Assembly (NCBI RefSeq): GCF_025506275.1
Contig: NZ_QYCP01000088.1
Coordinates: forward strand, 1 to 64,000
Reading direction: 5' to 3'
DNA: 64,000 bases
Source of the DNA: Brevibacterium permense
GTDB taxonomy: Bacteria > Actinomycetota > Actinomycetes > Actinomycetales > Brevibacteriaceae
Of this stretch, positions 41,483-50,920 are shown one piece after another (within the stretch, counting starts at the first letter, position 1; the number at the start of each line of letters is the position of its first letter). The translations under genes were made by a program, and so were the position numbers. The notes below the pieces were generated by a model. It was given only the letters and a program-made list of their open reading frames with translations. It was not told where the DNA came from and made no database searches.

Positions 41483-43402
41483 CTATCCGACCTGCCCGTC
41501 GCCGGACTGTCCGGAACCCGACTGGCCTGCCGCGGTCTGACCCGCATTCCCCGGGTCGGGCAGCCACACCGTGAGCACTGCGCCCTTGAATCGGTCACAG
41601 TCCTCCCCGTGGCCCTGCACATCGACGGCGCCCCCGAGGCGGCGGATCGCCTGCACGACCAGGGACAGCCCGACCCCGCGGGTGCCCGTCTGCTGGCGAC
41701 CCTGTCCCTGGTCGGTCTCGACGCCATCGTGCTTCGTCGACCAGCCGCGCTCGAAGATCGCGTCGAGGTATTCCTCGTCGATTCCCGGGCCGTCATCGCT
41801 GACCTCGATCGTGAATCCGCCGGGACCGCCGGAACCGGAGAGCTCGACATGGACTCTCTTGTCTTCGGACAGAACATCCTGCCTGCTCAGGGCGTCGAAG
41901 GCATTGTCGACGAGGTTGCCGAGGATCGTTGCGAGGTCGCGATCATCCCCGCCGAGGTTGCCCGTGAGGTCCGCGGTGTCCACCGTCATCTCGATGCCCG
42001 CCTCGGCGGCTTGGGCGATCTTCGACAGCAGCAGGGCCGAGAGGACCGGGTGGTCGAAGGTCATCGATCCGTCCCCGTTCACCCGGTTGAGGTCATCGAT
42101 GTCCTTGGCCGCGAAGTCGATGGCCTCATCGACGTGCCCGGTCTCGAGCAGGGACACGACCATGTGCAGACGGTTCGCGTACTCGTGGGTCTGCGCGCGC
42201 AGGGAGTCGGAGAAGGACCGCACGGAGACGAGCTCGCCGGAGAGCTCGGCCAACTCCGTGTGATCGCGCATGGTCACGACCCACGTGTCGCTTTCCGCCT
42301 CGGTGGGCTGCTGATTGACGACGAGGACGCGGTCGTCGGTGTAGTGGATCTCGTCGCGGGCCCATCGGCCGGAGGCGAGCAGATCATGCAGCGCCTCGGG
42401 CAGTTCGAGTTCACGCAGCGGCATCTCCTCCGCCGAGGTGGGGCCTTGGTCTGCATCGTCGCTGGCGGGCGGCATGCCCAGCAGTTCCCGGGCCTCAGCG
42501 TTGATGAGCACGATCCCGCGGGCTCGGTCGACGAGCAGCAGACCTTCGGAGACGGCTGTGAGAACGGAGGAGTAGAAGTCGAGCATGCTGCGCAGCTCGT
42601 CGGCACCGTAGTCACCGGTGACCCGGCGCAGTCCCCGCGATGTCACCCAGGACGAGCCGATGCCGAGGACAAGGGTGAGGGCGGCGATGCCGATGAGCCA
42701 TTTGCCCTGCGCCAGGAAGCCTTCGCGGACCGAATCGGCGGAGCTGCCGACGATGACGGCGCCGACCACGGTGTCCGATCTCAGTCCGTCGAGGCCGACG
42801 TGTTCGGCGTAGACGGGGGTGACGACGTACATGGTGCCGTCGGCCGGGCCGCCGTCGTTGATGAAGCGCACGGTCGACCTGCCATTCTGCAGGGCCTGTC
42901 CGTCGACGGCCTGGGCCAGCTGGTCGATGGAGTCCTCTGGAATCTTCCCGGAATCCGCCGAGGCGGTCTTCGCCTCCAGCGCCTGCTGGCGTCCGGGTGA
43001 GCCCAGGGTCGGCGGGGTGAGGAGGAAGTCGATGGGCACGACCGCGGCGATGTCGAAGCCGTATTGGCTGATGACGTTGTCCAGCAGCGTCTGAACGTCG
43101 TCGCGGGATTCGGAGTCGAGATAGTCGTCCTGACCGACGTCACCGGTGCCGATGAGGCCCAGCGACATCGAGATGTTGTCCGCGGCCGACCGCAGCAGGT
43201 CCTGTTCGCGCTTCGTGTTCAGTTGGGAGAGCTGGAGGTAGAGCAGACTCGTCGTGAGCACCATGATGCCCACGAGCATGATCGAGTTCGCGAACATGAT
43301 CCGCCCGGCCGCGGAGAGGCGGACCCACCGACTCAGGCGACCGACCGGTCCGGCGGGCCCCTTCGACAGCACGGTGCGCTTCTTCTTCGGCATGGAATCC
43401 AT
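41483..43402 (-). CDS. Sensor histidine kinase, CitA/DcuS family
   Basis: Membrane sensor of about 639 residues. Two transmembrane helices (about 33-55 and 232-250) enclose an extracytoplasmic PAS-like domain that in this family binds di- or tricarboxylates. Then a cytoplasmic PAS (about 275-385), the SpoB-type His box RAQTHEYANRLHMVVSLLETG, N box NLVDNAFDAL, and G boxes DDGPGID and GVGLSLV. A Gly/Gln/Ser tail (GQSGSGQSGDGQVG) is unusual. Works with the response regulator encoded 131 nt downstream. Ligand unknown. Start could be 43402 or the ATG at 43393. Confidence 0.9.
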   Translation of the reverse strand: MDSMPKKKRTVLSKGPAGPVGRLSRWVRLSAAGRIMFANSIMLVGIMVLTTSLLYLQLSQLNTKREQDLLRSAADNISMSLGLIGTGDVGQDDYLDSESRDDVQTLLDNVISQYGFDIAAVVPIDFLLTPPTLGSPGRQQALEAKTASADSGKIPEDSIDQLAQAVDGQALQNGRSTVRFINDGGPADGTMYVVTPVYAEHVGLDGLRSDTVVGAVIVGSSADSVREGFLAQGKWLIGIAALTLVLGIGSSWVTSRGLRRVTGDYGADELRSMLDFYSSVLTAVSEGLLLVDRARGIVLINAEARELLGMPPASDDADQGPTSAEEMPLRELELPEALHDLLASGRWARDEIHYTDDRVLVVNQQPTEAESDTWVVTMRDHTELAELSGELVSVRSFSDSLRAQTHEYANRLHMVVSLLETGHVDEAIDFAAKDIDDLNRVNGDGSMTFDHPVLSALLLSKIAQAAEAGIEMTVDTADLTGNLGGDDRDLATILGNLVDNAFDALSRQDVLSEDKRVHVELSGSGGPGGFTIEVSDDGPGIDEEYLDAIFERGWSTKHDGVETDQGQGRQQTGTRGVGLSLVVQAIRRLGGAVDVQGHGEDCDRFKGAVLTVWLPDPGNAGQTAAGQSGSGQSGDGQVG

Positions 43403-43529
43403 TGTGCCACCCGCCCAGCCGCTGTCTGCCTGATCGGGCCGGCAGCTCATTCGGCCGGTTCGGAGGGCCTGCTGGGTCAGTCTGCCTGGTCGGTCAGCCG
43501 GGCCATTCCGGCCGGTCAGCCTGCCGGGT

Positions 43530-45434
43530 TCAGAGCGCCAGACTGATGGGTCCGGCGGGGACCGCGGAGCACACGAGCACCTCGTCGCTCTCGACGCGGG
43601 CGGCAGGTTCGATCGGATAGAGCACGGACCCGGCGGCCAGGGACACCGAACAGGTTCCGCAGGATCCGCCTCGGCAGGAGCTGGGCGAGCGGAATCCGCG
43701 CGCTTCCAAGGATTCGAGCAGGGTGCCTTCCTGCGGCTGCCAGACGAAGCTCGTGCCCGATTCCTCCAGTGTCACCTCGGCGGGCGAGCATGCGGCGATG
43801 GCCTCGCTCATCCCCGTGTTCGGAGAGGCGAAGGTCTCCTGGTGGACGGCGGGAACGCCGGCCTCGTCCGCGGCGGCGAGCACGGCCGCCGTGAAGTCGC
43901 GGGGTCCGCAGACCATGACGTTGTCGCAACCGGCCACCCAATCCACGAGTTCCCGGTGGCCGGGTCGACCGGCCGTCGCGGTGTCGCGGTGGTGGGTCTC
44001 GACGGGCACGGCACCCGAGTGGGCACGATCCTGCAGCCGGTTCCACAGACAGGCGGTGCGGTGATCGCGGTCGACGTGGACGAGTCGGATCCGGTCGGTG
44101 GCGGGCAGGTCGGCCAGCCCATCGCTGCGCAGCAGTCCGAGGCTCGGGGTGATGCCGATTCCCGCGGTGATCAGGGCCGTTGTGCCGCCGAAGACGCGGG
44201 AGGCGGTCATGGTTCCGTGCGGGCCGGAGGTGAGGATCCGCTGTCCTTCGTCCAGCGAAGCCACGGCGCGGGAGCCCTTGCCTTGCGTGCGCACGGCGAT
44301 GCGGACGATGTCGTCGTCGACGTCGGTGATCGTATAGGTTCGCCAGAACGGTGCGCCCAAGTCGAGATGGACGCGCAGGTTCGTGCCCGGTTCGTCGAAT
44401 TCGCGGATCCAGCCGAGGTCGTCGCGCAGGGCCACCTCGACGATGTCGTTGCAGATCTGCCGGCGGCCGACGACGGTCATGAACCGCGGAGTTCGTGCGA
44501 CCTTGACCAGTTCGCGTGGGGCCGGGCCTTCGACGGTGATCTCGTCGCCGGCCGCGACATCGCCGGTCTCGAGGATCTGCCCGTAGATTCCGCAGTGCAG
44601 ATGCCCGCAGGCGGAGTTGAGCAGCCGCGGCACGTTGACGTCGACCTCGGTGGTCGTCGGGTTGACGGTCGTAGCCGGGCAGCGTTCGATCGTCGAACGG
44701 ATCGCCAGGCGCACGCCGCCGAGGCGGATGATCGAACCGATGAGCGCGAACTCCTCGAACGGTGCGAGTCCATCGACGAGGATGTTGCCGCGGAACCGCA
44801 GCGGGTCGAGCTCGGCTGTGGGAGTGGCCGGGTCGTCCGTGTCCGCCGGGCCGACCGCCGTACGACCAGCAGCTTCCGCGCTCAGGCCGAGGGCCGCGCG
44901 GGCCTCGTCGGTATCGGCGATCGCGGCGACCGTGGCGGGGTTGATGAGCGAGATTCCGGAGCGCTGCGAGTCGAACATCCCCTGGTCGGCGACGGCCAGG
45001 CAGCGCGGGAATGCACCCTGAGGGGGTATCCGCTCGGAGAGGAACATCGCCGAGGCGGCCCTGCCCTCTTCGTCATCCGTGGAGAAAGTCGTCGACTCCC
45101 CCGTCGGGGCTGTGAGGGTCACGGTCGCGGAGATATCGTCGACCGCCTCGGCGGTGGCGCTCCGGCCATCCGGTTCAGGCGCGGTCACGGATTCGGTGCC
45201 GACCGCCTCGGGGAGGGTCGCTGCGACCCGCCATTTCTGCAGGTCGGTATCGTTCTTGAGCACGGTGAAGGCGGAGTACGAGTGCCAGGCGTCGGCGGGG
45301 ACGTCGAGGCTGCCGTTCGTGAACGCCGCGATCCGGTCGCCGCGGATTCCGCGGTCCTTGACCACTCGGGCCTCGGTGAGCTCCTCGGCGGGGAATCCCT
45401 TGACCGGGAACCGGAACAGTCTGGCAGCACGCAT
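43530..45434 (-). CDS. MOSC domain fused to ferredoxin-type oxidoreductase
   Basis: 634 residues with three parts. MOSC N-terminal and core domains (about 1-290): KDRGIRGDR and ERCPATTVNPTTTEVD, whose Cys is the sulfur/metal-handling residue. FAD/NAD(P) reductase (about 300-540): WRTYTITDV and ITAGIGITPSLGLL. C-terminal plant-type 2Fe-2S ferredoxin (about 545-634): CRGGSCGTC plus a later Cys. MOSC proteins bind or transfer the molybdenum cofactor (YiiM, mARC), so this may be a self-contained reductase of N-hydroxylated compounds; the substrate is unknown. TACAAT ends 6 nt before the ATG, so probably leaderless. Divergent from csoR. Confidence 0.85.
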   Translation of the reverse strand: MRAARLFRFPVKGFPAEELTEARVVKDRGIRGDRIAAFTNGSLDVPADAWHSYSAFTVLKNDTDLQKWRVAATLPEAVGTESVTAPEPDGRSATAEAVDDISATVTLTAPTGESTTFSTDDEEGRAASAMFLSERIPPQGAFPRCLAVADQGMFDSQRSGISLINPATVAAIADTDEARAALGLSAEAAGRTAVGPADTDDPATPTAELDPLRFRGNILVDGLAPFEEFALIGSIIRLGGVRLAIRSTIERCPATTVNPTTTEVDVNVPRLLNSACGHLHCGIYGQILETGDVAAGDEITVEGPAPRELVKVARTPRFMTVVGRRQICNDIVEVALRDDLGWIREFDEPGTNLRVHLDLGAPFWRTYTITDVDDDIVRIAVRTQGKGSRAVASLDEGQRILTSGPHGTMTASRVFGGTTALITAGIGITPSLGLLRSDGLADLPATDRIRLVHVDRDHRTACLWNRLQDRAHSGAVPVETHHRDTATAGRPGHRELVDWVAGCDNVMVCGPRDFTAAVLAAADEAGVPAVHQETFASPNTGMSEAIAACSPAEVTLEESGTSFVWQPQEGTLLESLEARGFRSPSSCRGGSCGTCSVSLAAGSVLYPIEPAARVESDEVLVCSAVPAGPISLAL

Positions 45435-45440
45435 GATTCG

Positions 45441-45446
45441 ATTGTA
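45441..45446 (-). promoter_or_regulatory. -10 hexamer of MOSC-reductase gene, leaderless
   Basis: TACAAT on the minus strand ends 6 nt before the ATG at 45434. No Shine-Dalgarno sequence is visible. Confidence 0.5.
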
Positions 45447-45519
45447 GGAGCCGGAGAACACGTCAGGGTCAGGGTGAGAGCAAACGCACAGTCGCCTCGG
45501 CGAGGATCGGTCTTGATTT

Positions 45520-45536
45520 ATACCCTATAGGGGTAT
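45520..45536. promoter_or_regulatory. CsoR operator
   Basis: ATACCCTATAGGGGTAT is a near-perfect palindrome of the TACCC...GGGTA type bound by CsoR repressors. It ends 11 nt before the csoR ATG and overlaps the likely -10 region, so binding would block transcription until Cu(I) releases it. It also lies 86 nt from the divergent MOSC gene. Confidence 0.85.
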
Positions 45537-45541
45537 ACGGT
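45536..45541 (+). promoter_or_regulatory. Possible -10 hexamer of csoR
   Basis: TACGGT ends 6 nt before the ATG at 45548, and no SD is seen. It touches the CsoR operator, as expected for autoregulation. Confidence 0.4.
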
Positions 45542-45547
45542 GTGATT

Positions 45548-45841
45548 ATGACTGAGCAACATGGATACACCCCGCAGAAGGACGCTCTCGCACGGAGGAT
45601 GAAGCGGATCGAAGGTCAGGTCCGCGGAATCGGGAAGATGATCGATGAGGACAAGTACTGCATCGACATCCTCACCCAGGTCTCCGCCGCGACAGCCGCG
45701 CTGCACGCGGTCTCCATCAACCTCCTCGAAGAGCACATCGCTCACTGCGTGGTCGACGCCGCCTCGTCGGGCGACGACGAAGAAGCGCGGAAGAAGGTCG
45801 AAGAGGCATCAGCCGCCATCTCCCGACTCATCAAGAGCTGA
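45548..45841 (+). CDS. csoR: Copper-sensing transcriptional repressor CsoR
   Basis: 97-residue helical repressor of the CsoR/RcnR family. The three Cu(I) ligands are present with the same spacing as in M. tuberculosis CsoR: Cys38 (KYCIDIL), His63 and Cys67 (EEHIAHC). The N-terminal KRIEGQVRGIGKMIDED is the family signature. Without copper it represses its own operon; Cu(I) binding releases DNA. The operator lies just upstream. I chose the ATG at 45548; a GTG two codons earlier is also in frame. First gene of csoR-copZ-copA. Confidence 0.95.
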   Translation: MTEQHGYTPQKDALARRMKRIEGQVRGIGKMIDEDKYCIDILTQVSAATAALHAVSINLLEEHIAHCVVDAASSGDDEEARKKVEEASAAISRLIKS

Positions 45842-45927
45842 GTGGAGGGCCGCGTCCGCCCGATCGGGGTGCGACGACGCCTGAGGCTCTGACATCGGGA
45901 AACACTCACAGCTGATAGGAGAGCACA

Positions 45928-46140
45928 ATGACGACCACCACCATCACCGTTTCGGGAATGACCTGCGGACACTGCGAAGCCGCTGTCAAGGAAGAGCTCG
46001 GCGCACTTGCGGGCGTCTCGGACGTCGCAGTCGACCTCATTGCCGGGGGCGATTCCCCGGTCACGATCACCTCGTCGGCCGCACTCGACGACACGGCGAT
46101 CCGTGCCGCCGTCGATGAGGCCGGTTATGAGGTGAAGTGA
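45928..46140 (+). CDS. copZ: Copper chaperone CopZ (heavy-metal-associated domain)
   Basis: 70 residues forming one ferredoxin-like HMA domain, with the Cu(I) motif GMTCGHC near the N-terminus. It carries Cu(I) in the cytosol and delivers it to CopA or CsoR. AGGAGAG precedes the ATG, and the stop codon overlaps the copA start (TGATG). His between the two Cys (CGHC) is common in CopZ-type chaperones. Confidence 0.95.
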   Translation: MTTTTITVSGMTCGHCEAAVKEELGALAGVSDVAVDLIAGGDSPVTITSSAALDDTAIRAAVDEAGYEVK

Positions 46141-48476
46141 TGCCTCGCGAGCTCGAGCTCGACATCACGGGCATGACCTGCGCGTCGTGCTCGGCGCGGA
46201 TCGAGAAGAAGCTCACCCGCCTCGACGGGGTCACGGCGGAGGTCAACCTGCCGCTGGAGACCGCGCATGTGGTCATCGACTCCGAACTCAGTGACGACGA
46301 CATCACCGCCGCCGTCGAGAAGGCCGGCTACGGCGCCACGGTGCGCAGCCCCGGCGCGGGCGGTGCCGGTCCGGAGATCGTCGACTACGATCCCCGCCAC
46401 CTGCGACCGCGCTTCATCGGCTCGCTCATCCTGGCCGTGCCGATCGTCGCGATCTCGATGATCATGAGCTGGCACTTCACCGGGTGGCAGTGGATCGTCG
46501 CGCTCCTCGCCCTGCCGGTCGTCACCTGGGGTGCGTGGCCGTTCCACTCGGCGGCGTACAAGGCCGCCCGCGGTGGCTCGACGACCATGGACACCCTGGT
46601 CAGCGTCGGTATCACCGTTGCGAGCCTGTACTCGTACTTCACACTGGGTCGGGCCGTCGCCGACGGTCACGGCTGGGCGATTCCCGCCGAGTATCACGTG
46701 TGGTTCGAGGCGGCCGCGGCGATCACGGTGTTTCTGCTCATCGGCAAGCTCACCGAGGACCGGGCGAAGAGCCGAGCGACGGCTGCGCTCAAGGCGCTGC
46801 TCGATCTCGGCGCGAAGTCCGCGACCGTACTGCGCGAGGGAGCCGCCGCGGACAGTGGGGCCGCTTCGGGCGAGGCTGCCGCGAATGGCGGCCGTGTCGA
46901 AGTGCAGGTGCCGATCGACGAGCTGACCGTCAATGATGTCTTCCTCGTCCGTCCCGGCGAGAAGATCGCCACCGACGGCGAGGTGCTGACCGGTCATTCG
47001 GCCATCGACGAGGCGATGCTCACCGGCGAATCCGTGCCGGTCGAGGTCGGCCCCGGAGATTCCGTCACCGGAGCCACGATCAACACCTCCGGTGTGCTCG
47101 AGGTCCGCGCCACCCGAGTGGGTGCGGATACGACGCTGGCGGCGATGGCCGATCTCGTCTCTCGTGCGCAGAACGGGAAGCCTGCCGTGCAGCGACTGGC
47201 CGATCGGATCTCGGCGGTGTTCGTGCCGATCGTCTTCGGCGTCGCCATCCTCACCCTGCTCATCTGGGGCTTCGTCACCGGTGACTGGGCGGCGGGACTG
47301 CATGCCGCGCTCACCGTACTCATCATCGCCTGCCCCTGTGCCCTGGGTCTGGCCACGCCGACGGCTCTGGCGGTCTCGTCTGGACGCGGATCCCAGCTGG
47401 GCATCCTCGTCTCCGGGCCCGAAGCGTTGGAGTCGACGCGGTCGATCGATACGGTCGTCCTCGACAAGACCGGCACCCTGACCACCGGCGTGATGCGCCT
47501 GACCGGAACCGAACTCTCACCCGCGGACTTCGATGTCCTGTCCCGATTGGAATCGCGCAGCGAACACCCGATCGCCCGCGCCATCGTCGACGCCGCAGCC
47601 GAGATCGCCGGGACGGGCTCAGCGGGAGCTGCCTCGACCGGGACTGTCTCGACCGGATCTGTCTCGTCTGTGCCCGATTCGATGGGATCGACCGAGGAGT
47701 CGGCCAGGGCCGCCTCGGCGAGGTCGGTCGAAACCGCGGCCGGGCCATCGGTCACGGATTTCGAGAACATCGCCGGCGGCGGACTGCGGGCCACGGTCGA
47801 CGGCGCCGAGGTGCTCGCCGGTCGCCCTGATCTGCTCCGGGAGCGCGGAATCGCGGTCGACTGCCCGACCGATTCGATTCCGCGTGGGGCCACGATCGTC
47901 GCACTGGCGATCGACGGTCAGTTCCGTGGGTTGAGCTTCGTCTCCGATGAGGCCAAACCGACGGCCGAGGCGGCGATCGACGAACTGCATTCGCTGGGAC
48001 TGAGCACCGTGCTGCTGACCGGGGACAATGCTCAAGCCGCCGAGGTGGTCGCCGAGGCCCTCGGGATCACCGAGGTCCGCGCGGATGTCCGCCCGGAAGG
48101 CAAGGTCTCCGTGGTCAGCGAACTGCAGGGGCAGGGCCGGGCCGTGGCCATGGTGGGCGACGGGGTCAACGACGCCGCCGCACTGGCCGGTGCCGATCTC
48201 GGCATCGCTATGGGGTCGGGCACGGACGCGGCGATGGCGGCTTCGGATGTCACCATGGTCAGGTCCGATCCGCAGCAGATCCCGCAGGCGATCCGACTCT
48301 CGCGCCGAACCTTGGGACTCATCAAGGGCAACCTGTTCTGGGCCTTCGCCTACAACACGGCAGCGATCCCGATCGCGGCGTTCGGCCTGCTCGACCCGAT
48401 GATCGCCGGTGCAGCGATGGCGTTCTCGTCGGTGTTCGTCATCCTCAACAGCCTGCGCCTGCTGCGCTTCAAGTAA
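46140..48476 (+). CDS. copA: Cu(I)-exporting P1B-type ATPase CopA
   Basis: 778-residue membrane ATPase that pumps Cu(I) out. Seen: one N-terminal HMA domain (GMTCASC, Cys14 and Cys17), transmembrane helices, TGES in the actuator domain, CPC at 398-400 in helix 6, phosphorylation motif DKTGT at 442-446, SEHP in the nucleotide domain, [10 protein letters not shown], and C-terminal helices with YN and [10 protein letters not shown], which with CPC define the Cu(I) group. About 50 residues right after SEHPIARAI (about 487-537) are a Ser/Thr/Ala/Gly-rich insert not needed by the fold. Last gene of the csoR operon; a 21-bp hairpin follows. Confidence 0.95.
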   Translation: MPRELELDITGMTCASCSARIEKKLTRLDGVTAEVNLPLETAHVVIDSELSDDDITAAVEKAGYGATVRSPGAGGAGPEIVDYDPRHLRPRFIGSLILAVPIVAISMIMSWHFTGWQWIVALLALPVVTWGAWPFHSAAYKAARGGSTTMDTLVSVGITVASLYSYFTLGRAVADGHGWAIPAEYHVWFEAAAAITVFLLIGKLTEDRAKSRATAALKALLDLGAKSATVLREGAAADSGAASGEAAANGGRVEVQVPIDELTVNDVFLVRPGEKIATDGEVLTGHSAIDEAMLTGESVPVEVGPGDSVTGATINTSGVLEVRATRVGADTTLAAMADLVSRAQNGKPAVQRLADRISAVFVPIVFGVAILTLLIWGFVTGDWAAGLHAALTVLIIACPCALGLATPTALAVSSGRGSQLGILVSGPEALESTRSIDTVVLDKTGTLTTGVMRLTGTELSPADFDVLSRLESRSEHPIARAIVDAAAEIAGTGSAGAASTGTVSTGSVSSVPDSMGSTEESARAASARSVETAAGPSVTDFENIAGGGLRATVDGAEVLAGRPDLLRERGIAVDCPTDSIPRGATIVALAIDGQFRGLSFVSDEAKPTAEAAIDELHSLGLSTVLLTGDNAQAAEVVAEALGITEVRADVRPEGKVSVVSELQGQGRAVAMVGDGVNDAAALAGADLGIAMGSGTDAAMAASDVTMVRSDPQQIPQAIRLSRRTLGLIKGNLFWAFAYNTAAIPIAAFGLLDPMIAGAAMAFSSVFVILNSLRLLRFK

Positions 48477-48574
48477 GCGGGGAGGGGCGGACCGCGACCG
48501 AGCTGCGGGCAAACGTCGGCCGCACAGCGGTGACCGACAAGCAGCCTCTTCCCGGACTGCGAGCATCCCCCACT

Positions 48575-48620
48575 GAAAGCGCCATAACGCCCTGCAGGAG
48601 CAGGGCGTTATGGCGCTTTC
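48575..48620. terminator. Perfect 21-bp hairpin after copA
   Basis: The arm 48575-48595 (starting GAAAGCGCCATAACG) is fully complementary to 48600-48620, with a 4-nt loop; pairing continues outward with one G-U pair. Lies 98 nt after copA and before a convergent gene. Stem length is well above a usual terminator, so it may also be a repeat element. Confidence 0.75.
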
Positions 48621-48722
48621 GGTGTCTGATGCCTCAGCAGCTGTAGGAAATGACAGCCATGCGAGAGTGTGCCGCAGGAGACGAAGACGGCGTCCGGCGT
48701 CTCAGCGCAGGACCGGGGCGTC

Positions 48723-49004
48723 TTACCGCATGACCGGGTAGGACTGGTTCTGGTTCTGCGTATCCTTGCGCATCACCCAGTTGAGGTAGCTCGTGAAGCC
48801 CGACACCAGGACAAATGCTGCTCCGGCGTAGATGAATGCGTAGCCGAAGGCGCGGCCGTCCTGCCAAGCTCGGGTGACGATGATCGCGAGGACGAGAGTG
48901 ACGATTCCGCAGACGGCGCCGACTTTGATCGCGTCCTTGTAGGACACCGTGCTGGTGGGCTTGCCGCCTGTGGACTTCTTCTTCGGGGTGTGCGTGGGCG
49001 CCAT
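48723..49004 (-). CDS. Small membrane protein of unknown function
   Basis: 93 residues. A charged N-terminus (MAPTHTPKKKSTGGK) is followed by two hydrophobic helices (about 27-48 and 58-76) and a polar tail (MRKDTQNQNQSYPVMR). No enzymatic motif. TAGAAT ends 7 nt before the ATG at 49004, so it is likely leaderless; the longer reading to 49118 is unsupported. Convergent with the copper operon, beyond the hairpin. No functional context. Confidence 0.6.
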   Translation of the reverse strand: MAPTHTPKKKSTGGKPTSTVSYKDAIKVGAVCGIVTLVLAIIVTRAWQDGRAFGYAFIYAGAAFVLVSGFTSYLNWVMRKDTQNQNQSYPVMR

Positions 49005-49011
49005 GCCCCTC

Positions 49012-49017
49012 ATTCTA
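49012..49017 (-). promoter_or_regulatory. -10 hexamer of small membrane protein, leaderless
   Basis: TAGAAT on the minus strand ends 7 nt before the ATG at 49004; the G-rich stretch between is too close to be a good SD. Confidence 0.45.
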
Positions 49018-49040
49018 CCGGTCCGACCTGAGAGCCGACT

Positions 49041-49112
49041 CGCCTCGGTGCCCGAGATCCCTCCGGCACCGAGGCGGGCCCCGCCAACCGTCCATCCCAG
49101 GCACCGAGGTGG
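49041..49112. repeat. Inverted and direct copies of GGCACCGAGGCG
   Basis: CGCCTCGGTGCC (49041-49052) and GGCACCGAGGCG (49065-49076) are a perfect 12-bp inverted repeat with a 12-nt loop. A third copy, GGCACCGAGGTGG, lies at 49100-49112 in direct orientation. They share the core of the 25801-25932 repeats. Confidence 0.75.
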
Positions 49113-49324
49113 CCACAAGACGCCTTGAACCCGGCGGAAGACACGAACGCGGGCGGATCCGACTACGGCACCGAGCTCCCTGCGCCGATGATCAGGTGGA
49201 CTACAGGCTCGGAACAGGCAAAAATGAGGATGTGCCCGTCACTGTCAGACGCGCCTCCGGGGAGGCGCTGTGCTCGTTTCACTCCAGCCAGGCCCCGCCT
49301 GGCCGTGAGCCGTGCGCGGGCGCC

Positions 49325-49951
49325 GTGTCATGCGCAGACGCCGCTGCCCCGAAGGCCATCAGTCGCACCGTCCGCACGGTCACCGCTCTCCTCCTTGCAG
49401 CGGTCATGACTCTCACCTTCACAGCATGCGGCCCCGATCGCGGCCTCAAGGTCTCCCCCGAGGGCAACCCCTCCCCCTCTCTCTTCGCGCCCAACACCGA
49501 GGCCGCCGGCCAGGCGAACGAACCGTTCTCGCTCGACGAGGTCCGCAAGGCCATCGAATCGTCCTCGGGAATCGCCGTCACCGGCAGCGCCTCGGAGACC
49601 GCCGAGGTCGTCGCCGACTGCAAGGACTGCCTGAAGTTCGCGTCGCCGTTCCTCAGCGGCAAACAGAAGTTCCAGCTGGTCACGGTGGCCAACCCCAAAC
49701 AGCGGAATGAGATCATCGCCGGCGCTGTCATCAGCGAACAGAAGGGCGAACCCCGCCTCGAGCTCATCGCCACAGGCAATCAGCTCAAGGTCAGTCCCGG
49801 CAGAAATGGGACACTGGTGGTGCAGGAGGCCATGTTCGCCGACGGGGACAAAGCATGCTGCCCCTCCGGCTGGTCGGTGCAGGTGTTCCGCCTGCACGAC
49901 GGTAGGTTTGAACCAGGTCAACGCTTCACGCGGCTTAATGGAGAAACGTAA
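49325..49951 (+). CDS. Lipoprotein upstream of a two-component system (CseA-like position)
   Basis: About 208 residues from the GTG at 49325: hydrophobic segment ALLLAAVMTLTFTAC with lipobox and lipid Cys, a Pro/Ser spacer, then a folded domain with two Cys pairs (ADCKDC, ACC). The start is uncertain; GTG at 49232 is an alternative. Its stop overlaps the ATG of the response regulator (TAATG), so it belongs to the same operon as the regulator and kinase. In Streptomyces the lipoprotein CseA sits in the same position ahead of cseB-cseC and damps envelope-stress signalling. Sequence similarity to CseA cannot be judged here; the parallel is positional. Confidence 0.7.
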   Translation: MSCADAAAPKAISRTVRTVTALLLAAVMTLTFTACGPDRGLKVSPEGNPSPSLFAPNTEAAGQANEPFSLDEVRKAIESSSGIAVTGSASETAEVVADCKDCLKFASPFLSGKQKFQLVTVANPKQRNEIIAGAVISEQKGEPRLELIATGNQLKVSPGRNGTLVVQEAMFADGDKACCPSGWSVQVFRLHDGRFEPGQRFTRLNGET

Positions 49952-50916
49952 TGCACATAGTTCTGGTCGAGGATGACGAGGTCATCCGCGAAACGACGCA
50001 GATCGGACTCGAACGCTTCGATTACACGGTCTCGGCATTTGCCGACGGCCGCGAGGGCTACGAGTTCGTCTCCGCCAACGGCGCCGACGTCCTGCTTCTG
50101 GATCTCATGCTGCCAACGATGAACGGCGCGTCCATCTGCCGTGCCGTGCGCGAGCGTTCGACGATCCCGATCATCATCATCTCCGCCCGCTCCGATGCCA
50201 TCGACATCGTCCAGGCGCTCGAGGCAGGAGCCGACGACTACCTCACCAAACCCTTCGACATGCAGGTGCTCAACGCCCGCATCCGCGCGGTCGTCCGCCG
50301 ATTCATCACCACCGGCACAGACCGGTTCGGCTATTCTCCCGCCCCCGAGGCGGATGAGCATCATGAAACCGTCATCGGTCCCGGCGGCTTGGTCACGGGC
50401 GACGGCATCCCCGAGGTCCTCGGCGCCAGCCCCGGAATGGACACCCGGGATCGGTTGCGAGCACAGCTCGAATCCGATGACACCTACCTCGGTGCCGGTG
50501 GGAAATTCACCACTGCCCCCGAAGCGGATGACGACGAAGAGCCGATCGGCGGCACCGGGGTCCCGCCCCGCCCGAGCGGATCGCCCACGGTGGCCCAGGA
50601 GTCGTCCGACTCCGACGCCGGGATGGGTCCGTTCCGCACACGACTGGGATCCCTCGTCCTCGACACCGGCCGGCTGACCGTCGAGGTCGACGGAGAGGAG
50701 GTCCACCTCACCCCGACCGAGCTGCGCGTCCTTCTGCTGCTGACCGAGCAGCCCGAACATGTGTACTCCCGGGAGAAGATCGCGTTCACGGTATGGGGAT
50801 ACGAATGGGCCGGCGATTCGCGCGTCGTCGACGTCCACATCCAGCGCCTGCGGAAGAAGATCGGGGCGAACATGATCGAAACCGTTCGCGGATTCGGTTA
50901 CCGCTTCGCAGGCTGA
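49951..50916 (+). CDS. Response regulator, OmpR/winged-helix type with long acidic linker
   Basis: 321 residues, about 90 more than usual. Receiver (1-120) with VEDDE, phosphoacceptor Asp in LLLDLMLP and Lys in LTKPFD. Linker of about 100 residues (about 125-225), rich in Asp/Glu/Pro/Gly. C-terminal winged helix (about 227-321) with LTPTELRVLLLLTEQPEHVY and RVVDVHIQRLRKKIG. The long linker is the odd feature; most family members have 10-20 residues there. The kinase gene follows after 4 nt. Probable role: envelope stress response, by context only. Confidence 0.92.
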   Translation: MHIVLVEDDEVIRETTQIGLERFDYTVSAFADGREGYEFVSANGADVLLLDLMLPTMNGASICRAVRERSTIPIIIISARSDAIDIVQALEAGADDYLTKPFDMQVLNARIRAVVRRFITTGTDRFGYSPAPEADEHHETVIGPGGLVTGDGIPEVLGASPGMDTRDRLRAQLESDDTYLGAGGKFTTAPEADDDEEPIGGTGVPPRPSGSPTVAQESSDSDAGMGPFRTRLGSLVLDTGRLTVEVDGEEVHLTPTELRVLLLLTEQPEHVYSREKIAFTVWGYEWAGDSRVVDVHIQRLRKKIGANMIETVRGFGYRFAG

Positions 50917-50920
50917 TCGC

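Larger units (their letters stand above)
49005..49324. other. Intergenic: promoter region and CCGAGGCGG-type repeats
   Basis: 320 nt between a small membrane protein gene and the lipoprotein gene. It holds the leaderless -10 element at 49012-49017 and the repeat cluster at 49041-49112. An open frame continues upstream of the lipoprotein, so an earlier start (GTG at 49232) cannot be ruled out. Confidence 0.4.
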
